Assembly: GCA_012295275.1 (NCBI GenBank)
Contig: CM022671.1
Location: 32,369,927-32,433,926 of the forward strand
Source: Chrysomallon squamiferum
Taxonomy: Eukaryota > Mollusca > Gastropoda > Neomphalida > Peltospiridae
Reading direction: 5' to 3'
Length of the DNA: 64,000 nucleotides
Shown piece after piece: positions 26,692 to 38,768 of this stretch (position 1 is the first letter of the stretch; every line of letters begins with the position of its first letter). The translations under genes and the position numbers were made by a program. The notes beneath the pieces were generated by a model, which saw nothing but the letters and a program-made list of their open reading frames with translations, was not told the origin of the DNA and searched no databases.

Positions 26692-28035
26692 TATTATTAC
26701 GAATATTATATATATAAATGATTACTACACACTAAAAATATATATATATATATATATAAAGGTTTAATACAGAATCGTCCATAAATGATACTCAAAGTGA
26801 TTTTGTAACTAATATGCAAGCCGGGACGGAATACTAATGGAGCAGGTGAGAAAGAAACGAACAATCCTATCTGATCCTCTTCATTTTGGACTTAGCTCTA
26901 TTCATTTGTGTCTCACGAATGTTCTGATTCATTGTTTTAAAGCAAAAAATCGTTAGGCAATTTAATATGGTTTCTTAATCAATTTATTCACACATTTAAG
27001 ATCTCCATGAAATCTGTGGAAATACACAAGAAGTGTGTGGGTGTATTGTTAATTTTAGTTAGATTTGCGTGTTTCTGGTGGTGGCGAGGTTTTCGTTTCT
27101 TTGCTTTTTTTTTTTCTCTTTGTTTTTTTTTTTTTTTTTTTTTTGTTATAGTCATTTTTAACTGATATATACCTATGTCCATTTATTTATTTATCACAGT
27201 CATAATGTTCCTATTGTAATGATTATAATTATTGTATACATAACATTTTTAAGATGCATTCCTATATACAGTGGAATACAAAAAAATACAGTGTTATCTT
27301 ATTTACACATTTATACAACCATAAAGCATAAAATACATATTGAAAAGCTGTGAACTAAAAAAGCTTTATTTAAGATTCAATATAAAAAAAAAAAAAAAAA
27401 TGTAAATCTAAATTCAATGTATTTTTGGTATTTATTTATTTATTTATTTTGTAACAGATACTGAATATTTAAAAACTTGTAATAATATAAACAAAATATC
27501 ATTACCTATGTAAGTGTTTTTTATTATTGTTTTGTTTTACTTTTGACAGTTTTATTACCTGTAGCATCAGTGTGAGCATGTGTGTGTGCGTGTGTGTGTG
27601 CGTGTGTGTGTGTGTTTGCAGCGAAACAGTGAGATGTAGATACAGATATATATGTTATTGAAATCAATATCTGTTAAAAAAAATAATAAAGAAATTAATA
27701 AAACTTCATTCACAAAAAAAATTAATAAAGAAGTTAAAACAACAATGTACATATTATATATATATATAAAATAATAATAAAAAAAAAAAAAAAAAAAAAA
27801 AAGATTATATGACCAAATGAATAAATGAAAGTTTGTTTAAGGAAATATAATACATTTTTTGTATGAATGGTTACTGAATGTTAATAAATACAGTGGTGAA
27901 ATAAGCCAGGAACGTCGCTGACACCAGGGTGGGACATTGAAAAAAAAAAATATATATATTTATATATTTATTTATATTTAGCACAATTTGAATGGGAAAT
28001 ATCCATCCTCCCACATCTTTGATGAGTACATACAC
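26435..28035. other. Spacer between glutathione peroxidase start and TLR stop
   Basis: No gene is seen. It holds the presumed GPx promoter next to 26434, (CA)n at 26657-26688, poly-T tracts near 27105-27144, and AT-rich sequence. TTTATT at 27967-27972 (AATAAA on the minus strand) could be the TLR polyadenylation signal, about 65 bases past its stop. Confidence 0.5.
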
Positions 28036-30636
28036 TTAGTTTATGACAAGTCTGTACAGTTCATTCCAGAAATTATCGTCGTTTTCCACCTGCCAAGAAA
28101 AATGGATTATACTTTTTTCATCGAGTACGGAAAGCAATTCCTCTGGCACCTGCTGAACGGTCATCCCTTCCTCCCAAAGAACAATCACTCTTGCTGGCAT
28201 TTGTTTGGATAAAGAAAAAATGGCAGTTCGCATGGCGAAGACACACCACTCGTCTTCAACAAATGCTGGTGTAAGTATTATAACAGTCTTCCAGCTGGAG
28301 TAGAGACATTCGATTATACTTTCAGCCTTTGATCCGCCTGGTAGTATATCTCTTTCTTTGAGACAAAGATTAAGTTGTCTTCCAGGATGATCTTCCAAAT
28401 TTGGTCTCATTGTGTGGCACGGCCACTGATATTCAGAATCAGCATGAACGACAAACATATCGTAATTAAAATCAGTTCTCGTCGGGGAGTGGACGTTTTG
28501 TCCAAATAAATTAAGAATCCAGTGTATTATTCGAGTCTTCAGTCGACTGATTAACAGGAAGGAGAGAAAAGTAGCTAACATCAGAGTCAATCCACATATA
28601 CCAAAAAATAACCAGAACTTTCCCCAACACATTCTAAGTAATAATTCCATTTCGTTGTACATTATGGTGGTTGACGAAATCATACTCTGCTCCGTGATGC
28701 AGCTGTAGTTCCTGTCGTTGTCAAAAACGACACTGGTTTCGAACATCCAGAATACAAAATCCATTGCTTCACATCCACAAGCAAACACGTTCCCACTTAA
28801 ATAGATCTTAGTATTAACAGTAGCTTTAGTTTTCTTTTCAAGGGCTTGTCTGAGTTCCTTGTTAAAGTAGCTGATGGAGTTAAACGTCAAGTAAAGAGAA
28901 GTCAAAGAATCAAGCCTCAAAATTTGTATAGGAAAACTTTTTAATTTATTAAAAGACAAATCGAGCACTTTAAGATTTGTATTAGTGATGAAGATATCGG
29001 TGGGCAATTGAACGAGATTGTTGTGAGCCAGGTAAAGCTTTTTCAGTTTCACTAAAGGTTTGAATAATCGTTTTCCGTGCCAAAATATGAACTCATTCTG
29101 CAGTGACATGTCCTCCAGAGCTAATTCCTCAAGATTTGGAAGTGTGTCAAACCAGATGTCGGAAATGGAACTCCCGTCGTTCCCCGATATGTCGAGTTTC
29201 TCCAAGTTTTCCAATCCTGTAACAGTTCCAGTGAATTCTGACAAACCCAGAAAAGAAATATCCAGGACTCGCATCGAAGACCCGTTTAAAATTGTAGCAT
29301 TTTGTTTCAAGCTACCTGCGTTTTTTCCTATACCGGATAAATACAACTGTTTCAGTTTGGGTGGCAGTATTATAAAGAACAGTAGGGTGGGGTTTTTTCC
29401 TGTAGCAGATATGTCGTGACGAGAATTAGGATCAAAGTTATTAATTCTTGAATCTCTTGTGCTACGATCCGACACTGATGATATCTGATGAGCTCCGAGA
29501 ATTGAATTGTCTTCCCCGAACTGCTGAGATATATCGATAAAAACAAGACTGGTCATGTGGTGCAATTTAAACATTAGAAGAAATAAATTTTGGTCTAATC
29601 TGTTTGAAGACAGATCGACATGCTGAATGCAAGTTCCAAACAAAAATCTTGCGTCCACGAGAGTGATAATGTCAATAAAAATAACTCTGTTTCGTGATAA
29701 ATCTATCTTTTCCACGCAGATGTCAGCTAAATACTGAACTACGTCAGACGTGAGAGTCTCATCTTCAATTCTCGAGACATCTGTTCTGTGGCTGTTAAAG
29801 CGTACCCGCGATATGTTTATTTCTGTCATGTTTCTGCCTTTAAAACTGCTCAAAGAACGAAGAGCGTTCGTCAGTCCAATTTTATTTCCGGGTATTTTCA
29901 AACTCGTTAGATCTGGAAAAAACTGAAAAGTTCCGGCCTCCAGATCAAGAAGTAAGCACCATTCCATGATCAGTTCTTCAATGGGTGACATACGGAAAGA
30001 ATAAAATGTATTGTTTTTCAGGTAATTCAATGTACACTTAATAACCGTCCCACCTATGTGCAGCAGACGCAAACTGCTAAGATGAGTAAATCCTTCGCCA
30101 AATAATGGATGAGCAAATGTGTCCATACGTAAAATCTGCAACCGCTGCAGAGGTTTGAATATTCTGTCATCATAATCTCCTTCCAGTTTATCGAAATTAT
30201 CTTCAATGTAAAGCTCCTTCAGCCTAAGTAAAGGTTCAAATACCATTTCTGGATAAGCAGTCATTAACAAAATGTTTTTATTGAGACGCAAAACAATTAA
30301 ATTGCCTAACCCTTCAAATGCTTTTACCTCTAGGCTCGATATCTGATTCATGCTAAGATTAAGAGACTGCAAAGAGTTCAGAGCACTAAAAGAATAATTG
30401 CAGACAGTACTAAGTATGTTGTTGCTTAAATCTAATTCAACTGTGTTTGGTGGAATGTCTGACGGAATTGATTTCAGATTCTGACTTTGACAACTGACTC
30501 TGGTCCCATGGACAAAAGGGTCGAAAACACAGGAACATACAGAACAGCACGTGCTTTTGTTATTTACAGAGTGACATGAGATAGCTTTAAGATACAGGTT
30601 TAACAGCACAATGTAAATAATGTACATGAACATCAT
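28036..30636 (-). CDS. Toll-like receptor, single exon, 866 aa
   Basis: A type I membrane pattern-recognition receptor of innate immunity. From the N-terminus: a hydrophobic signal peptide (about 1-19); an N-terminal cysteine-rich cap (CCSVCSC...C, about 31-52); leucine-rich repeats with the LxxLxLSxN pattern from about 65 to 600, for example near VELDLSNN, LQSLNLSMN, LKVLDLSFN; one C-terminal cysteine cap (CGCEA...C) directly before the membrane; a transmembrane helix at about 674-698; and a cytoplasmic TIR domain from about 725 to the end. TIR box 1 is YDMFVVH, the BB loop carries RDILPGG (Pro about 766), and box 3 is FWNEL near the C-terminus. One C-terminal cysteine cluster next to the membrane places it with single-cysteine-cluster TLRs. 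All TIR landmarks are intact, so it is probably functional. The intronless form is common for invertebrate TLRs. The ligand is unknown. Two Met codons start the frame; the first is used here. Confidence 0.95.
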   Translation of the reverse strand: MMFMYIIYIVLLNLYLKAISCHSVNNKSTCCSVCSCVFDPFVHGTRVSCQSQNLKSIPSDIPPNTVELDLSNNILSTVCNYSFSALNSLQSLNLSMNQISSLEVKAFEGLGNLIVLRLNKNILLMTAYPEMVFEPLLRLKELYIEDNFDKLEGDYDDRIFKPLQRLQILRMDTFAHPLFGEGFTHLSSLRLLHIGGTVIKCTLNYLKNNTFYSFRMSPIEELIMEWCLLLDLEAGTFQFFPDLTSLKIPGNKIGLTNALRSLSSFKGRNMTEINISRVRFNSHRTDVSRIEDETLTSDVVQYLADICVEKIDLSRNRVIFIDIITLVDARFLFGTCIQHVDLSSNRLDQNLFLLMFKLHHMTSLVFIDISQQFGEDNSILGAHQISSVSDRSTRDSRINNFDPNSRHDISATGKNPTLLFFIILPPKLKQLYLSGIGKNAGSLKQNATILNGSSMRVLDISFLGLSEFTGTVTGLENLEKLDISGNDGSSISDIWFDTLPNLEELALEDMSLQNEFIFWHGKRLFKPLVKLKKLYLAHNNLVQLPTDIFITNTNLKVLDLSFNKLKSFPIQILRLDSLTSLYLTFNSISYFNKELRQALEKKTKATVNTKIYLSGNVFACGCEAMDFVFWMFETSVVFDNDRNYSCITEQSMISSTTIMYNEMELLLRMCWGKFWLFFGICGLTLMLATFLSFLLISRLKTRIIHWILNLFGQNVHSPTRTDFNYDMFVVHADSEYQWPCHTMRPNLEDHPGRQLNLCLKERDILPGGSKAESIIECLYSSWKTVIILTPAFVEDEWCVFAMRTAIFSLSKQMPARVIVLWEEGMTVQQVPEELLSVLDEKSIIHFSWQVENDDNFWNELYRLVIN

Positions 30637-31099
30637 GCTTCGATTAATGCATGGAATATTTTCAGTGCTAAATTAAATATCAGAAATGAGTACTTTGTCG
30701 ACTCAAATATATTATTTAATTCAAATGTCGATAAAAATAATTTTTAGGACAATGTCATCTTTTTTGTACAGTATCTGATGCATTCAGGGTCGGTTTATGA
30801 AAAGCTATGAAGAAGCTGTATTTAATGCCTCCTCGGTAAATGCCAGCAGAGAATAAGCTAAGTTAAAATACTGAGGCACCTTCAGAATGTTGCAGCTCAT
30901 TCAGCATATGTTAAATGCCAGGTCTGACTTCATTTAATATAAAATACTTCAGACGTAATTGCCACTGCATTTTCAAATTGATTTACGATATACAGCTTCC
31001 TGTAATGAAAATAGCAATAATGTTAGAATGATTTAAAAAAAAATATTCACAGTTCATTAAGATAATTTTCTGCTGATTTTTTAAAGCGTAAATACTCGG

Positions 31100-31100
31100 A

Positions 31101-31153
<53 letters not shown>

Positions 31154-31228
31154 TGATGATGATGATAATAATGATAATGATGATGATGATGATGACGACG
31201 ACGACGATGGTGATAATGATGATGATCT
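31100..31228. repeat. Compound trinucleotide microsatellite (TAA/TGA/CGA)
   Basis: About 16 TAA units followed by interrupted GAT and GAC units, 5' of the TLR. Confidence 0.93.
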
Positions 31229-31736
31229 ATAAATAAATTAATGATGATGATGATTATGTTAATACAAAAATTAAAATAATATAAAATGAAATAAAACAAA
31301 CAAACAAATAAAAAATAAAATAAAAAAATAATCTAAACTGTAGGTTATATTCTATCAAATAACATCTCATATAAAGCATAATTATATATATATTACAATG
31401 CCATCTGGGACAAATATTTTGATAATGAAGATAACGACAAAATGCATATTAACTGTGATGTTCATAGGCACATAAATGAGTTATCTATTTATTGTATAGA
31501 TAATGTATATGTTTTACAGCTAGTTGTTCATGGTTATTATTGAAACATTTATGATGACATATGGACTCCAGATTCATAAAATGTATCATATAAATTACGT
31601 TAGGAAACCAACCAAAAAAAAAAAAAAAATTGTGTCTGTCTCTTTGTGAGTGCGTGTGGATGTGTGTGTGTGCGTGTGTGTGTGTGTTTATATATATATA
31701 TATATATAGTATTTGGCTGTATATGGGGCATGGGTG

Positions 31737-31869
<133 letters not shown>

Positions 31870-32608
31870 GTTTTACTTAATACAAATGTTATAATAATGG
31901 ATTAGAAAATAAATATGAAAATAGTCAGAAACTTAGAAAAAAGAAAATCAGTACCGGTCTTCAGAAAGGCCAAGACTTATTACTTGCAAGTCCGCCCATC
32001 CCCTGAAAAAAAAATAAATAAAAATAAAAAGATTTTGTAAAAAAATAAAAAGCACAAAGCTTTGAAATTGCTAAATTTATTTTAACTTGCAAACTTAAGT
32101 ATCATGAGATACGATCAACACTAATACCGATTTAACATAACAATGACCTGTGCTTTGTCTGAAGTGGGCTTTAACTTAAAAACGTATGATACTACATGAT
32201 TTGACTAAAAAGATTAGTCCCTTTATGACTGTGCACATGGAAATTACAGATAAATGAAATAATTTGTGGTTTTAGCAATATGTTTTAGATATTCAAATTC
32301 AAAATTTTAAATATACAAACTGTGACCCTTATAGGACAATAATGCACCCCTTTCAGACAGAGCACTAGGCGTCTGCAATAGTTGGCCTAATGGTAGCGCC
32401 AGAGCTGGTTGTGATATGTAACCCTACATACTGGTTCTATGCGTACCTCCAAAATATTAATTTAAAATAGTTCTTACCTTTTTAACAAGCAAACTAAGTT
32501 TTGTAAATCATATGCAATGAGAACTACGAACAGTCATGAAAATTTGTTTACGGCAGCTGACTGCGTAGCGTAAATGACCTTTGTCTTGCATGGCTATTGT
32601 AAACTATA

Positions 32609-33124
32609 CTCCTCAAAAAATGTAGTGGAACTTTGATAAGAATTTACAATTTCCAAAATTCTAATGAATATCAACTTTGCGGAATGGTTATATGATAATA
32701 GTGAATTAATTGGGCAAATATTACAACCGATAGTTCAGTAAGACAGTAGGTTTTATGATCACCAAAATTTTGGGGGTTTCAAATTTGACATTTATTTTTT
32801 ATTTTTTATTTTTTTTTTTTATTTATAGTGGGCAGAACAGACTCCCTCAAATGGCCACTGGGAGACTAATATGCAATATGTTTAGTCGAATGAATGAATA
32901 TCTTACACATTGCGGTATATCACTCATTACTGATTAAAAATAATAATAATAACAAAATAGTTAAGTTTCGAATTTCACAATGACCCTAATCGTCCTTCAA
33001 GATCTTTGGTGGTCATAAAGCCTCCTGCAGTAATATTTACTTGATTGTTGTCATACAATCATTCCCCACAACTAAAATTGGCAACAGTAAATTCTTATCA
33101 AAGTTCCCCTACTTTTTTAAAGAG
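32609..33124. mobile_element. Tc1/mariner-type MITE, 516 bp
   Basis: Terminal inverted repeats of about 39 bp: the left end begins CTCCTCAAAAAATGTAG and the right end, reverse-complemented, begins CTCTTTAAAAAAGTAGGG. Both continue GGAACTTTGATAAGAATTTAC. The element is flanked by TA on both sides (32607-32608 and 33125-33126), matching the TA target-site duplication of Tc1/mariner elements. The roughly 440-bp interior has no intact transposase, so it is non-autonomous. Confidence 0.85.
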
Positions 33125-34054
33125 TATTTATAGAATCGGGCTTTGTAAGTGGATATACCTCTAACCTATGTGTGGTATTAGAGGGTAGAAACTAGTCATG
33201 CTTGACAAAACGGAAGAAATTATATGTGGAAAATATATTTAGTGATTTGAGTAATGTAATTCTAATTTCCATGGACTGACTGTGATTAAGTAAATTTCTT
33301 TAATTTCATGCAGACGCATTTCATAATTTAAACTTAAAAATATAGCTTTTTTTTAGTTTGTTTGTTTTTAATTTTTAATTATAAAAAAGGAACTCATGAC
33401 AAATGAAAATATACCTCAGTATATTCAACAAATTGGTGGAAGATGCCTTTGGTTTTTCAGAAGTATCCATTCAACCTCTTTCGTCTTACTAATTTAAGAA
33501 CGGTTGAAACGGCAAAATATCCATTACCATTCAGAAAATTTGTAAAAAAAAAATAATAATATTTCAGCTACAACTGTGTGAACGGTGTTAAAAAATGTGA
33601 TTTGTTTAGATGTTAATAAGGTGCTTCTTATGTTTTTAAGTAACGTAATTTAACAGCGCCTCCGATTTGAAGTCTCTATTTTGCTAAATAGTCAGGAAAA
33701 GCATCAGTGAGTTCTTACCTTAAACAAATGTAATGATGATGATCATGATGTAATAAATAAATAAATAAATAAATGAATACGAGGCTAGCTGATATTTAAA
33801 TAAATAATTTGTCATCTTACATTAATATTTAATCATAAGTCATAACTGTTTTTGATTTTAAAAATGTCGTGCCTGTAAAAAATCTTTTTTGCATCACTGC
33901 AAACACGATTGTCGGATAAATAACTGCAGCCAGTTGTTTTTTTTAATCTGTACGACAAACCATATTCGTTCTCCACGAACTAATTTTGTTTTCTTTCTTC
34001 TTTAAAAATAAAATATTAAAATATTAAATAATTAAATAATTAAATAAATAAATA

Positions 34055-34092
<38 letters not shown>
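34055..34092. repeat. (GAT)n microsatellite
   Basis: About 12 GAT units. Confidence 0.95.
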
Positions 34093-34529
34093 AATAAACG
34101 TTTTCATAAATAAAGTATTAAATTATTTCGATAGTTAATAATTTACATTAACTCTGTCATTGTTAGATAAAGTAATTGATCAAAACAAAACAAAAAAAAA
34201 AAAAATAAAAGAAATTAAGAAAAAAAGAAAAAGTCAGCACACTCTATTGTACGAACTTCACTTATATCGATTACAAATAAATCTGTAATAAAAATATTTC
34301 TGGATCAATGATTGATTGAACCATGCAACATTACATTGATTTTATACGGAAATTATTGTCACAAATTAATTGAACAGTTTGTGACATTTGTATAACCAAC
34401 ATCCAAAAAAAAAATATGAGTAATTATTTACAACTGCACAACATTATTTAATAATAATGTTTCTTGGCGTGCTGAATTATAATTTTACCATGTTAATCTA
34501 AGTGGGGGAAATATTTTCCTTCTTTTCCT

Positions 34530-35620
34530 TATTATTATTATTTATACAGCACCTTTTCCATACTAGGTTCAAGGGTGCTTTACAGTGTAAACTAATAAAA
34601 TAAAAGAAAAAAAGATAAAACGACATGGATAAAAACATATTAAAATAAATGTAAACATAATAGTGGACATGTTAAAATGGGTTAAAATAAATGTCACATT
34701 TCAAAATTGGATAAGATAATTAATAGACTTGCTTGAACATTTTAAAATTGGAAAAATAAAACATAACTATATATCAAAGTGGATTTGAAAGTAAAGGGTC
34801 TTTAGCAGTGTTTTGAATGTAGTTGTTATTTCAGCCTCCTTGATGTTGCTTGGCAGTGAGTTCCACAATGTCAGTGCAACAAAACTGAAACATCTCTGGC
34901 TGAATGTAATTGTTCTTATTCTTGATGTTACTAATCTTAATGAATTATGTGATCGTGGAGTGCTACTTGGTCTGTACATTTACAGCATGTCTTTGCTGTA
35001 CTCTGGGGAATGATTGTTTAAGATGCTGTACATATGGACCAGGAGCTTATACCTTATCCTACAGTGCACAGGCAACCAGTGGAGTTCTTGCAGACCTGGT
35101 GATATGTGACTGTGACGTGATGTCCTGGTCACATTGTGTACTGCTGTATTCTGTTTGTTGAACAAGGTTTTGGGCAAACTATATAGTAGTCCATTGCAAT
35201 AGTCTAGTTGTGACATCACAAGTCCATTCACCAGTGGTTTTATAGCATCACTGACTCTACTGATCTTCCATAGCTGAGCAAGCTTGACCAACATATTGCT
35301 TTCACTTGATGTTCCACAGTTATTGCAGAATCAAACAAAAATTTCAAAGTTATGGAGTTGATATTTGTAATTGATATGAGTCCTTTGAGTTATGTTTAGA
35401 AGTGAAAATCATCACTTCAGTCTTGTCAGCATTCAGCTTCAGCATGCTGCAATGCATCCAGGTCTCTGTGTCTTTGGGGCCATGTTTGATACAGGCCAGT
35501 GCATCCTGTTGAATGCCATTGTCTATTGGTTTTAATGCCAGGTATAACTGTGTCGTTGCAGTTGATGGTCTGTTATGATGTCACCAAGTGGTTTGGTTAT
35601 CTTTTTTCTTAATCAGAAAA
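34530..35620 (-). mobile_element. 3' part of a degenerate non-LTR retrotransposon (CR1/L2/Jockey-like LINE)
   Basis: The minus strand encodes, with stops and frameshifts, the C-terminal part of a LINE reverse transcriptase: TQLYL, WM...MLKLNADKTEVMIF, then SQLDYCNGLLYSLP, LQELHWLPV, and finally FVALTLWNSLP. These landmarks occur in this order in CR1/L2-type elements. The 3' end reads TGTAAAGCACCC...GGTGCTGTATAAAT followed by ATT/ATA repeats at 34530-34550, typical of such LINE tails. The endonuclease and most of the RT are absent, and the frame is broken near 34980 and between 35295 and 35400, so it is dead. Confidence 0.85.
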
Positions 35621-36473
35621 TGAAATGATGATTAAACCTAGTAAGTGCCAATTTGGTTATGTGGGATCTTTCCAGATAGAAATCTCACTCCACAAATATG
35701 TTATGGGACACTGGTTGGGAAGAAAATAAGTAACTCTGTAGTAACACAGTCTTTGTATAATGTAGTAAGCATAACCCACAATGACCAGTCCTTAAGCCAC
35801 AAATTATATTTTACCTGAACCTTCTCATAAACAGCAACATAATTACACCCTTTGATAATGTAGTGATGTTTAACTGGATGAAACAGGAAACAGACCAAAG
35901 GACACAAGAGAAAGTATTATAAAATATAACTTATCATTCTGTATCTTTTCATGATAATTTTAACACTTGCATATAATAGGCCTTATATTTATTATTTAAT
36001 AGTAATCCTTATTAAGTATTAAACAGTAATAGCTTAGATGTAAGAGTATTCCTTTAACTACTTTTTAATAACAGAGCTGTAGTTGGAATGGAATAACAAT
36101 AAATAATGCACATCAAACATTTTAATATATATATTTATATATATAGTTCATTTGAAATTTTTAATTTTGTTTTTGTTTCTTAGAAGCATAAAAGTTCATT
36201 TATTCACTGAAAGATAAACCAGTTCTGGAAACAAAATGGATAAAAATATTGCCTTAGGATATATAAAAGATGAGTCATCCTGTGCCTCTATTCTAATAAT
36301 GAGCTGTAAATTACTCCTCATTATCTGTGAAGTGTGACAAACAACAAATATTCAACAGTTGTAATGACAAATGTCCTCAGGCTCTCTTGTTATTTTGTAA
36401 TAAGAATTCCTCCTTAGGCTTTAGTGATAACAAAACATAACATGAGTCTACAACTCAAAAAAGCAAGGGTGCC

Positions 36474-36532
36474 ATTGTTTGACACCCAACAGCCAATACA
36501 TTTTTTTTTTTGCTGGGGTGTCATGAAACATC
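36474..36532. repeat. Short foldback, about 16-bp imperfect stem
   Basis: GTTTGACACCC.ACAGC is followed, after a T-rich loop, by GCTGGGGTGTCATGAAAC. The arms pair with a few bulges. It could be one end of a foldback element; no flanking gene is seen. Confidence 0.5.
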
Positions 36533-37302
36533 CATTCATTTAAAGGGGCAAGGGATGGCCACTATCAGATTCAGGCAAAAATGTGGGGACAATTTTGGCA
36601 AAGTAAGATATTTGTACTTGTGGTTTTATCTGGTAAAATGCAAGGCAAATCAACCCTTATGGCCCCCAAAGTCTAGAGTTTCCTGTCAAAGTTAGAGAGA
36701 AATCATAATTCATTAACTATTAAATTAATATATAAATTTAAAATTTGAATTTGTTTATTCATTTAGAAGGTAAATTATGTTTTTTTTTTTTTTTTTAATT
36801 TGTTTTATTTATTTAGTACTTTAAAAATTCATTTTAGCAACATTACTACAGGTAAACTTTATGCCTTTTAACATTAACAGTTTTTGTTATTTATTTTTGT
36901 TTTGTCATGTTTTTTTTATTTAAGCAAAATAAAATAGGAACTTTGAGCTCATTAACCTATTGTCATATTCTACTATTACCAAAGACTTGCCTCGGTGCTT
37001 ATCAGCAAAACACTGAGATAAAAGTATTTAAATACTGAAGCTATTTGTCATACCATGTGTGTGTGTGTGTGTGTGTATATGCGTGTGTGTGTGTCTGTGT
37101 GTGTGTGTGTGTTTATTATTGTTACTTTACAGATCTCTAATTTTCAGGTACCAGCAAACAATAGTAACTGACTCAATATAATTCTAGTTAATTTAAAAAT
37201 AAATGTAAACTTAAACAGTATTCTTCCTTCAGCTTCACTATCAGTGACAACAAATCATACAGCTTTTGCTTTTAAATTTATTTATTATTTAATAATTATT
37301 TA

Positions 37303-38768
37303 CTATAAGTGATGTGTTTTCTTGTGATAGTCTAAAGATGTTTTCTGAACACAACAAAAAGAACACAGAGGACATTTCAATGGCTTTTCACCAGAGTGCA
37401 AACACTGATGAGTTTTTAGATTATTTCTGTCTCTGAAAGCTTTTCCACATCCAGAAAAGTCACACACGTATTTCTTAACACCTTTCTTCTTTGCATCATC
37501 TCCGTCCCCAGCAGCTTGTGAAACAGAATGTACCTTTCTTCTGTGATTACCCAAATCCCCTGCAGTTTTAAAAGCTTTCGAACATGAATTTACTGAACAA
37601 ACAAACTGTTTTTTATCAGTGTGAATTAACAAATGACGTTTTAATGCAGATGAAGAATAAAATGTTTTGTTACATTTATCACAGATCTCAGATTTGCCTC
37701 CACCATGTTGTTTAGCTGTGTGTTGATCCAGAGTTCTCTTCTGCTGACAAGTGTAACTACACTGAACACATTTAAATGACTCACGAAGAGGATTATGCAT
37801 TGTTTTTGCATGATATTTCAATAATCTCTTACTTTTAGCAATGTATGAACACGCATCACATGGATAAGAATTTTTTACTTTGTTCCCGTTCTCACTGATC
37901 TCATTATCTGAACTGAAAATATTAACCGACTGTTTGATCACAGCTGTTTGTGAACCACAGATTGGTTGGTTAATGTCAGGGCAGTTTGTATTTAATAAAT
38001 AATTTCTTTGAACTGATTTATTTACATTAACAATGATTTGCTCTGGAATTACATCACTATTAGTTGGTATACTGACATTCAGAGCTGTATTGTTATTAGG
38101 TAATGTACTGTTATCAGTGACAATTTCATTATTATCTTCAGTTTTCCTAATTGCACAATTTACTCTTGAACTTGCATCTGCTTCATTTTTTCGATAATTT
38201 GTATTTATAAATATTTTATCACAGTTCAGAGATCTTTTTACTGCAGAACTGACTGTAGCTATGGAAACACTTCTCGATTTCCTCTCTTTTGAAATGCCAT
38301 GCTTTGCAGCTTTGTGTCGAGAGAGAAGTCGTGATGAATTAGCTGCGTATGGACAAATATCACACGTGTAATTCTTCTTCATCCCATGAGCTTCTTTCAG
38401 ATGTCTGAACAGCAGTTTCTCTTTACTAAAAGTCTTATCACAAAGACTACATAAAATGGTATCTTCTTCAGTAACAATGCTCGAGCTCGGACTGGGAAAT
38501 GTTATTGCAAGTCGAACATTTTCATCTGTAAATTGATGAGACAAAAACAAATCGCTGCTTGGTGCCATGGATGTACTTCCACCATCTTCTTCACATTCCA
38601 GACAAAGATCAAGATTACTGGACGCTGAAAGATCAGAGGTGTTGACTTCAGATGAGAAACTAGTGAGAATCAGATCTGGGTTATCAAGAATATCTGCAGG
38701 ACTGCTTAAAACTGAAGGCAAGAACGCATCCATGCCAAACCTTGATCTGCAGAAATGTTCTTTAGCTC
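37303..38768 (-). CDS. C2H2 zinc-finger protein, eight fingers (3' coding exon)
   Basis: Probably a nuclear DNA-binding regulator; the family name is not recognised. A splice acceptor (GCAACAG) lies just upstream of 38768, so at least one 5' exon is missing from the model. The first Met in this exon is at 38731-38733, giving about 476 residues. The N-terminal part is acidic and Ser-rich. Eight C2H2 fingers follow: two near residues 90-150, then a roughly 130-residue low-complexity Asn/Ser/Thr-rich linker, then six in the C-terminal half. Their Cys-pairs read CSLC, CDIC, CDAC, CVQC, CDKC, CSVNSC, CDFSGC and CPLC. A TGEKP-like linker (SGEKPLKC) precedes the last. The protein ends directly after the last finger. 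The reading frame remains open for 39 codons into the presumed intron, but that stretch is repetitive. AATAAA-type signals lie about 25 bases past the stop. Confidence 0.85.

Noticed and set aside
29060-29419. 119-codon plus-strand reading frame
   Set aside because: It is antisense to the LRR region of the intact TLR and has no independent support.
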